Assembly (NCBI RefSeq): GCF_041027365.1 | Contig: NZ_JBFTEH010000007.1 | Span: 186,001-250,000 of the forward strand | Source of the DNA: VKMB-3413 sp041027365 | Lineage (GTDB): Bacteria; Pseudomonadota; Alphaproteobacteria; Rhizobiales; Rhizobiaceae | Direction: 5' to 3' | Length of the DNA: 64,000 nucleotides | Shown: positions 53,581-64,000 of the stretch, in pieces | How the letters are laid out: each line of letters starts with the position of its first letter | Numbering within the stretch: the stretch's first letter is position 1 | The notes under the pieces: model-generated | What the model saw: the letters and a program-made list of their open reading frames with translations, nothing else | What the model was told of the DNA's origin: nothing | Database searches by the model: none | Program-made: the position numbers and the translations under genes

Positions 53581-54087
53581 TCAGAGGTCGGCTGCGACCC
53601 GCATGGTGGTGATGGAATCGGGATCCTTCACCGGCTCGCCGCGCTTGATCTGGTCGACGTTTTCCATGCCCTCGATCACTTCGCCCCAGACCGAATACTG
53701 CTTGTCGAGCCACGGGGCGCGATCGAAGCAGATGTAGAACTGCGAGTTGGCCGAGTCCGGATTGGCGGTGCGCGCCGCCGAAACCGTGCCGCGCTTGTGC
53801 GGCTCGCTCGAGAACTCCGCCTTCAGGTCCGGCTTGCCGGACCCGCCCATGCCGGCGCGCGCGGCGTTGAAGTCCTTGCCGCCCTTCTTGCCGTACTGGA
53901 CGTCGCCGGTCTGGGCCATGAAGCCGTCGATGACGCGGTGGAAGACGACGCCGTCATAGGCGCCTTCGCGCGCGAGTTCCTTCACCCGCGCCACGTGGCC
54001 GGGCGCGAGATCGGGCCGCAGCTTGATGACGATCCGGCCCTTCGTGGTCTCGAGGACGAGGGTATCTTCGGGATTCTCGTAAGCCAT
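53581..54087 (-). CDS. Cyclophilin-type peptidyl-prolyl isomerase, cytosolic
   Basis: 168 residues without a signal peptide. PpiB-like: LVLETTKGRIVIKLRPDLAPGHVARVKELA, VVFHRVIDGFMAQTGD with the catalytic Arg, and NSQFYICFDRAPWLDKQYSVWG (partly quoted). It speeds cis-trans isomerisation of prolyl bonds. ATG 54087 begins homology; the longer upstream frame is unrelated. It is a paralogue of the exported cyclophilin just upstream. Confidence 0.95.
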   Translation of the reverse strand: MAYENPEDTLVLETTKGRIVIKLRPDLAPGHVARVKELAREGAYDGVVFHRVIDGFMAQTGDVQYGKKGGKDFNAARAGMGGSGKPDLKAEFSSEPHKRGTVSAARTANPDSANSQFYICFDRAPWLDKQYSVWGEVIEGMENVDQIKRGEPVKDPDSITTMRVAADL

Positions 54088-54117
54088 GTCGGGCTCCTTC
54101 GCATCATTCCTAACGAA

Positions 54118-54142
54118 ACGGTCCGGGAATTGCCCGGACCGT
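54118..54142 (-). terminator. Terminator between the two cyclophilin genes
   Basis: ACGGTCCGGG and CCCGGACCGT form a perfect 10-pair stem around AATTG. On the minus strand TTTCGTT follows. It ends the transcript of the exported cyclophilin. Confidence 0.8.
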
Positions 54143-54218
54143 CGACGATATGGCGTCTCTTTGAGCGTATTCGACCGGCGGCACAAGCGCTCCGGCCGAA
54201 TAGACGCCGATCCGCCGG

Positions 54219-54827
54219 TTATTTCTTGTCCGCCGCGACGCGCACTTTCAGCATCTTGTCCGGGTTCTGGACGGCGCCGTTCTGGGCCGGGTCGCCCTTC
54301 TTGATCTTGTCGACGACATCCATGCCGGAAACCACGTTGCCGACGACGGTGTACTGCCCGTCGAGGAAATCGCCGTCGGCGAGCATGATGAAGAACTGCG
54401 AATTCGCCGAGTTCGGATCCTGCGAGCGCGCCATGCCAACGGTGCCGCGCTTGAACGGTTCCTTGGAGAATTCCGCCTTCAGGTCGGGCTTGTCCGAGCC
54501 GCCCATGCCGGCCTGGCTGAGGTCGGAGTTCTTGCCGCTCGCCTTGCCGTACTGAACGTCGCCGGTCTGCGCCATGAAGCCGGCGATCACCCGGTGGAAG
54601 ACGACGTCGTCATAGGCGCCCTCGCGCGCCAGTTCCTTGATCCGCTTGACGTGGTTCGGCGCGAGGTCGGGCCGGAGGCGGATGTCGATGTCGCCGTATT
54701 TGGTGGTGATCACCAGTTCGTTCTGCGGATCGACCTTCTGCGCCTGCCCGCTCTGGGCGGCGGCCGGACCGGCGAAGGCCGCAACGGCGACAGCGGCCGC
54801 AAGGCCGATCGTGGCTAGAAACTTCAT
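54219..54827 (-). CDS. Cyclophilin-type peptidyl-prolyl isomerase, periplasmic
   Basis: 202 residues with a clear signal peptide (1-24, cleavage after AAA-Q). The rest is a cyclophilin: ITTKYGDIDIRLRPDLAPNHVKRIKELA, VVFHRVIAGFMAQTGD, MGGSDKPDLKAEFS and NSQFFIMLADGDFLDGQYTVVG (partly quoted). It is a tandem paralogue of the cytosolic form and probably folds periplasmic proteins. It follows coaD by 37 bases. Confidence 0.95.
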   Translation of the reverse strand: MKFLATIGLAAAVAVAAFAGPAAAQSGQAQKVDPQNELVITTKYGDIDIRLRPDLAPNHVKRIKELAREGAYDDVVFHRVIAGFMAQTGDVQYGKASGKNSDLSQAGMGGSDKPDLKAEFSKEPFKRGTVGMARSQDPNSANSQFFIMLADGDFLDGQYTVVGNVVSGMDVVDKIKKGDPAQNGAVQNPDKMLKVRVAADKK

Positions 54828-54864
54828 GTCTCGAAATCCCCCAGGCGGCGCCCGGGCTTCCGGG

Positions 54865-55356
54865 TCAGCCGAGTTTTAAGCGTATCGCTCGCGCGACGTT
54901 TTCGGGCACGAATCGTGCGACGTCCCCACCCATTCGGGCGATCTGGCGAACCAATGTGGCGGTAATGGGCCTCGTCGCGGGCGAAGCCGGAAAGAACAGC
55001 GTGGCGATGTCCGGCCGCATCGCGCCGTTCATTCCCGCCATCTGCATCTCGTAATCGAGGTCGGTGCCGTCGCGCAGACCGCGCACCAGCGCCACCGCCC
55101 CCGCCTCGCCGGCGGCCTCGACGACGAGGCCGTCGAAGGCGACGACGTCCACTACCCCGCCGGCCGCCGCCCCGTCGGCAGCCAAAGCCTCGCGGATCAT
55201 CGCGGCGCGCTCGCCGAACTCGAACATCGGCTGCTTGCCCGGATGAACCCCGATCCCGACCACCACCTCGTCGAAGGCCGCCAGCGCCTGGCGCAGGATG
55301 TCGAGATGACCCAGCGTCAGGGGATCGAAGGAGCCGGGATAGAACGCGCGCTTCAT
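54865..55356 (-). CDS. coaD: Pantetheine-phosphate adenylyltransferase
   Basis: 163 residues. Joins ATP and 4'-phosphopantetheine to dephospho-CoA. AFYPGSFDPLTLGHLDILRQ contains the TxGH nucleotidyl-transfer motif, ALVRGLRDGTDLDYEMQMAGMN the substrate site, and ITATLVRQIARMGGDV the ISSTxVR-type end. Probably first gene of the coaD-cyclophilin pair. Confidence 0.97.
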   Translation of the reverse strand: MKRAFYPGSFDPLTLGHLDILRQALAAFDEVVVGIGVHPGKQPMFEFGERAAMIREALAADGAAAGGVVDVVAFDGLVVEAAGEAGAVALVRGLRDGTDLDYEMQMAGMNGAMRPDIATLFFPASPATRPITATLVRQIARMGGDVARFVPENVARAIRLKLG

Positions 55357-55537
55357 GGGATCTGCTGCCTCTTTAACCGAGCGTCACCGCACGCCATATG
55401 TGGCGGGACAGATCACCCACTCCCCGTGCCACCGGCCCAAACCTTGCGACGGACACGACGCGTTCACCAAACAAATTGCGGCTTTGGGAACGATTTTAGC
55501 GGAATCTGGTTGTCTGCGCGAATATGGAGATCGCCCA

Positions 55538-55666
55538 ATGATGGTTTTCGCTCTGTCCATGGCCATGGTGCTGACGCTCGCCACCGCCACGGCCATCGCG
55601 CTTCACAATGAAGCGCAGGAATCGCGGGTCAAGGTTCTCGCCAAGAAGTCCCGCAAGTTCTACTGA
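55538..55666 (+). CDS. Very small single-span membrane protein
   Basis: 42 residues: one hydrophobic helix (about 2-22, VFALSMAMVLTLATATAIAL) and a basic C-terminal tail (RVKVLAKKSRKFY). ATGs at 55538 and 55541 follow ATGGAGATCG. I know of no family. The helix plus positively charged end is typical of real small inner-membrane proteins, but conservation cannot be tested here. Confidence 0.4.
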   Translation: MMVFALSMAMVLTLATATAIALHNEAQESRVKVLAKKSRKFY

Positions 55667-55787
55667 GGGCCGGCGCGCCTGCGGTGACCCGACGCTCCGG
55701 CAAGAAGGTTCCGCCGCCGTTGGACTAATGGCGCTTCGATGATCGATCGGTCTTAAGACACTCAGCCTGACATCGATCGCATGCTTC

Positions 55788-55825
55788 AAAAGGGCGACCG
55801 GCACTGCTGCCGGCCGCCTTTTTCG
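55788..55825. terminator. gyrA terminator
   Basis: AAAAGG-GCG-A-CCGGCA then CTGC then TGCCGG-C-CGC-CTTTTT: a long stem with A/T ends, 4 bases past the gyrA stop. It can work in both directions. Confidence 0.85.
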
Positions 55826-55828
55826 TTC

Positions 55829-58714
<2,886 letters not shown>

Positions 58715-58985
58715 GGAGCTGTCCTGACTGCCTCAAATTCGGTGCCACGTCATAACGCGGCGGGGGTCGGAGAGCAAATTTCCAGCCCTTTCGAATATGG
58801 GAATTTCCCCATCGGAAACAATGGCTTCCGAGACCGGGAAAAGAAACGTCGGGAAGCGTTTCCGCCAGCCGTCGTGAATCGGCAGAATCGCGGCCCGGCG
58901 ACCCGGGAATCACGCCCCGACGGCCTTTGACGCTCGGGGCGAACCTGCTACCCCGGTGGCGTGGCAGAACGACCCGCGGGGCCCG

Positions 58986-59633
58986 ATGTTCGACCTTCTC
59001 CTGAGCGGCTTCGTCACGCTCTTCGTGATCCTCGACCCGCTCGGTCTCGTGCCGATGTTTCTCGCGCTGACGCTCGGCGCGGGGGCTGCGGAACGCCGGG
59101 AGCTCGCCTTTCGCGCTTCGGTCATCGCCTTCGCCATCCTCGCCGTGTTCGCGCTCACGGGCCCGATGGTGCTCGAAGGGCTCGGCATCACGCTCGGCGC
59201 CTTTCGGGTGGCGGGCGGCCTCTTCCTGTTCTGGATCGGCTTCGAACTCGTCTTCGAAAAGCGCAACGAACGCAAAGGCCGCAGCGCCATCCACGCGGTC
59301 GACGAGCCGGAGGCCGCGGATATCGCCGCCTTCCCGCTGGCGATCCCGCTGATGGCGGGACCGGGCGCGATCTCGGCGGTGATCCTGCTCGCCGGCAACC
59401 TGCCGACGGTCGTCGGCAAGGCCGGCCTCCTCCTCGTCATCTTCGTCGCCCTTGCCGCGACCTTCGCCTGCCTCGCACTCGCCCACAGTCTCGACCGCTT
59501 CATCGGCGCGACCGGGCGCGCGGTGATCTCGCGGCTGCTCGGCGTTCTCCTCGCCGCGCTCGCGGTGCAATTCGTCGCGGACGGCGCCGCCGCCCTCGTC
59601 GGAACCAGCCGGATTCTCCTGCCGAATAGTTGA
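58986..59633 (+). CDS. MarC-family integral membrane protein
   Basis: 215 residues with six membrane helices. The opening FVTLFVILDPLGLVPMFLALT and central PLAIPLMAGPGAISAVILL are the two MarC/NAAT repeats. The family name suggests antibiotic resistance or amino-acid transport, but neither is well supported. GTG at 58956 would add 10 residues. The CDF transporter start lies 56 bases downstream. Confidence 0.93.
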   Translation: MFDLLLSGFVTLFVILDPLGLVPMFLALTLGAGAAERRELAFRASVIAFAILAVFALTGPMVLEGLGITLGAFRVAGGLFLFWIGFELVFEKRNERKGRSAIHAVDEPEAADIAAFPLAIPLMAGPGAISAVILLAGNLPTVVGKAGLLLVIFVALAATFACLALAHSLDRFIGATGRAVISRLLGVLLAALAVQFVADGAAALVGTSRILLPNS

Positions 59634-59689
59634 GAAGCGAACCAAATCGCCTTTCGGCTGTTGTGCCTCACGAAACCGGGAAGAGGTCC

Positions 59690-60688
59690 ATGGCACGCTC
59701 GAAAGCAAAGCAGAACACCGACGAAGACGGCAGCAAGACGACGGTCTATGCCGCGATCGGCTCGAACCTCGCCATTGCCGTGACCAAGTTCGGCGCGGCA
59801 ATGTTCACCGGCTCGTCCTCGATGCTGGCGGAGGGCATCCACTCCGTCATCGACACGGCCAACGAGGGCTTCCTGCTGCTCGGCATGCATCGGGCGAAGA
59901 AGCCGGCGACGGACAAGCACCCCTTCGGCTACGGCGTCGAGGTCTACTTCTGGTCCTTCGTCGTCGCAATCCTGATCTTCGCCCTCGGCGCGGGCTTCTC
60001 GATCTTCGAGGGCGTCGAGACGCTGATGACCGGGGAAAGCGGCGGCGTCGATTCGCCGATCATCGCCCTGGTGGTGCTCGGCCTCGCCTTCTGCTTCGAG
60101 GGCTATTCCTGGAGCGTCGCCTTCCGCGAGTTTCAGGAGCGCCGCAAGGGCCGCGGCTTCTTCCGCGACTTCCGAGACCTGAAGGACCCGTCGATCTTCA
60201 TCGTCCTGTTCGAGGATTCGGCCGCCTGCATCGGCGTCGTCATCGCCGCACTGGGCATCGGCCTCTCCTGGGCGACCGGTATCCACCAGTTCGACGCGAT
60301 CGGTTCGATCCTGATCGGCATCCTTCTGGCCGTGACCGCCGTCCTCCTCGCCATCGAGACGAAGGGCCTGCTGATCGGCGAGTCCGCCGGTCCGGAGATT
60401 GAAGAGACGGTCCACGACCGGGTGTCCGGCATCGACGAGATCGTCGCGGTGAACGAGCTGCGCACGCTCCACCTCGGGCCGAGCGACGTGCTCCTGACGA
60501 TGAGCGTGGACTTCAAGGACGACGTCCCGTCGCAGCGCATCGAGGCGGTCGTCAGCGAGATCGAGCGGCGCGTGAAGCAGCGCTTCCCCATCGTGCGTCG
60601 CGTCTACATCGAGGTGCAGTCGCAGTCGGGCCACAAGAGCTTCGCCGACCCCGGCAACGGCGCGCCGGTCGAGGCACTCGCGGAGTAG
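59690..60688 (+). CDS. Cation diffusion facilitator family transporter
   Basis: 332 residues. Six-helix CDF exporter: TTVYAAIGSNLAIAVTKFGAA, MLAEGIHSVIDTANEG with the helix-2 metal-site residues H-x3-D (the first position of the site is Ser/Glu, unusual), HPFGYGVEVYFWSFVV, and DSAACIGVVIAALGIG with the helix-5 Asp and nearby residues. A C-terminal cytosolic domain follows. The metal (Zn, Fe or Mn) cannot be told. ATG 59690 after AAGAGGTCC; the longer frame overlaps marC. Confidence 0.92.
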   Translation: MARSKAKQNTDEDGSKTTVYAAIGSNLAIAVTKFGAAMFTGSSSMLAEGIHSVIDTANEGFLLLGMHRAKKPATDKHPFGYGVEVYFWSFVVAILIFALGAGFSIFEGVETLMTGESGGVDSPIIALVVLGLAFCFEGYSWSVAFREFQERRKGRGFFRDFRDLKDPSIFIVLFEDSAACIGVVIAALGIGLSWATGIHQFDAIGSILIGILLAVTAVLLAIETKGLLIGESAGPEIEETVHDRVSGIDEIVAVNELRTLHLGPSDVLLTMSVDFKDDVPSQRIEAVVSEIERRVKQRFPIVRRVYIEVQSQSGHKSFADPGNGAPVEALAE

Positions 60689-60704
60689 CGGGCCCGCGCA
60701 ACGA

Positions 60705-60729
60705 ATCCCGGCCGCCTCGCGACCGGGAT
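60705..60729. terminator. Possible terminator between the CDF and ssb genes
   Basis: ATCCCGG and CCGGGAT pair around an 11-base loop, 16 bases after the CDF stop. No T tract; weak candidate. Confidence 0.35.
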
Positions 60730-60800
60730 ATCCTCATCATGCGGTCTCGCCGCCGCCGGCTCGGCCGGCAGCGGATGAGGTGGAGAAACCTGTCCCTGGC

Positions 60801-61331
60801 TTAGAACGGGATCTCGTCGTCGAGATCGCGCGAACCGCCGCCGCCGCCATAGCCACCACCGCCGGACGATCCGCCGCCGTAGCCGCCACCACCGCCGCCG
60901 CCGCGCTCGTAGCCGCCGCCACCGCCGCGCGAGCCGCCGCCTTCGTAGCCGCCACCACCCTGGGAGCCGCCGCCCTCGCCGCGCCCGCCGAGCATCTGCA
61001 GCTCGCCGCGGAAGCGCTGCAGCACCACCTCGGTCGTGTACTTCTTCTGGCCGGACTGGTCCTCCCAGCTGCGGGTCTGCAGCTGGCCCTCGATGTACAC
61101 CGTCGAGCCCTTCTTCAGATACTGCTCGGCGACCTTCACGAGGTTCTCGTTGAAGATGACCACGTTGTGCCACTCGGTGCGCTCGCGCCGCTCGCCGGAC
61201 GCCTTGTCGCGCCAGGTCTCCGAGGTCGCAATGCGCAGATTGGCGACGGCATCCCCGGAATTCAGGCGCCGGATCTCCGGATCGGCCCCGAGATTGCCGA
61301 CCAGGATCACCTTGTTGACGCTGCCTGCCAT
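60801..61331 (-). CDS. ssb: Single-stranded DNA-binding protein
   Basis: 176 residues. OB fold (1-110) starting AGSVNKVILVGNLGADPEIR, with WHNVVIFNENLVKVAEQYLKKGS (partly quoted). A Gly/Tyr/Ser-rich linker of about 55 residues with GGGGYEGGG-type repeats leads to the acidic tip DLDDEIPF that binds partner proteins. It protects single-stranded DNA during replication and repair. Divergent from uvrA. Confidence 0.97.
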   Translation of the reverse strand: MAGSVNKVILVGNLGADPEIRRLNSGDAVANLRIATSETWRDKASGERRERTEWHNVVIFNENLVKVAEQYLKKGSTVYIEGQLQTRSWEDQSGQKKYTTEVVLQRFRGELQMLGGRGEGGGSQGGGGYEGGGSRGGGGGYERGGGGGGGYGGGSSGGGGYGGGGGSRDLDDEIPF

Positions 61332-61478
61332 GTCGAAAACTCCATCTCTGTCTCGCCCGACCTTAGCCGAGCGCGCCCGCGCCCGAAAGCCGCAACCGGC
61401 GCCGTCAGCCGCCGCCGCCCTCGCCTGTCCCCATCAATCTGGGACGGCCGGGCTTGCTGCGCGACAGCCGACCATATA

Positions 61479-61493
61479 GAACGAAGGAAGAAC
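61479..61493. promoter_or_regulatory. LexA box between ssb and uvrA
   Basis: GAACGAAGGAAGAAC is an exact GAAC-N7-GAAC. It lies 98 bases before uvrA and 147 before ssb, so it may control either or both as SOS genes. Confidence 0.8.
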
Positions 61494-61591
61494 AAACAAC
61501 CCGTCTGGTGCAGCGTCGCACCGCCTTGGAAGGAGGCGGGGCGAGTCTTAAGTAGTGCGTTGCTTCCCAGACAAGGACCGGCGAACGCCTC

Positions 61592-64000
<2,409 letters not shown>

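Noticed and set aside
58795..58815. Palindrome TGGGAATTTCCCCA upstream of gyrA
   Set aside because: Imperfect and not tied to a known regulator; too little to call an operator.

Overview
The window is a high-GC stretch of a chromosome from an alphaproteobacterium, most likely of the order Hyphomicrobiales (Rhizobiales). The evidence is the gene order rpsB-tsf-pyrH-frr-uppS-cdsA-rseP-bamA-lpxD-fabZ-lpxA-lpxI-lpxB next to gltA, the use of LpxI, an EipB/DUF1849 protein, a PHB-type phasin, and two LexA boxes of the alphaproteobacterial GAAC-N7-GAAC type. Family and genus cannot be fixed from this sequence alone.

Layout. (1) 1-3450: end of an arginine/ornithine antiporter gene followed by arcA, arcB and arcC, a complete arginine deiminase fermentation operon. 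(2) 3527-9947: a redox cassette of a PepSY-flavodoxin-reductase fusion, a DUF2271 periplasmic protein with a flavinylation-like motif, a strongly acidic exported protein, a di-heme b561-type cytochrome and a small PepSY protein. It is divergent from an OmpR-type response regulator and its histidine kinase. Two near-identical palindromic operators sit in its two regulatory gaps. (3) 9886-14612: a scarred region with an IS66 transposase remnant fused to the kinase tail, an Mfd-like helicase gene, and a 3'-truncated epimerase gene. (4) 15163-19864: an L-threonate/tetronate catabolic cluster (ltnD, otnI, otnC, otnK) with a GntR/FadR regulator and its operator. (5) 19980-26510: tRNA-Gln, lexA, comEC, gltX, gltA. 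(6) 26596-40063: the long minus-strand translation / cell-envelope operon. (7) 40296-49803: envelope protein EipB, RidA, a phosphodiesterase, a DUF482 protein, a HIT protein, clpS-clpA, a phasin and a DacA-SPOR carboxypeptidase. (8) 49966-64000: small hypotheticals, tgt-queA, two cyclophilins, coaD, gyrA, marC, a CDF exporter, ssb and the 5' part of uvrA.

How the parts work together. The arc genes turn arginine into ornithine, CO2, NH3 and ATP. The redox cassette looks like a signal-controlled route that carries electrons from cytosolic NAD(P)H across the inner membrane to a periplasmic flavin/heme acceptor; its substrate cannot be read from the sequence. The tetronate genes feed dihydroxyacetone phosphate into glycolysis. 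lexA and uvrA form a local SOS pair. The lpx-bamA-rseP block builds lipid A and the outer membrane.

Most novel candidates: the two-component-controlled flavin/heme electron-transfer cassette with its paired operators, and the Mfd paralogue that lies between two genomic scars. Everything here was read by eye; no database search or folding calculation was run.
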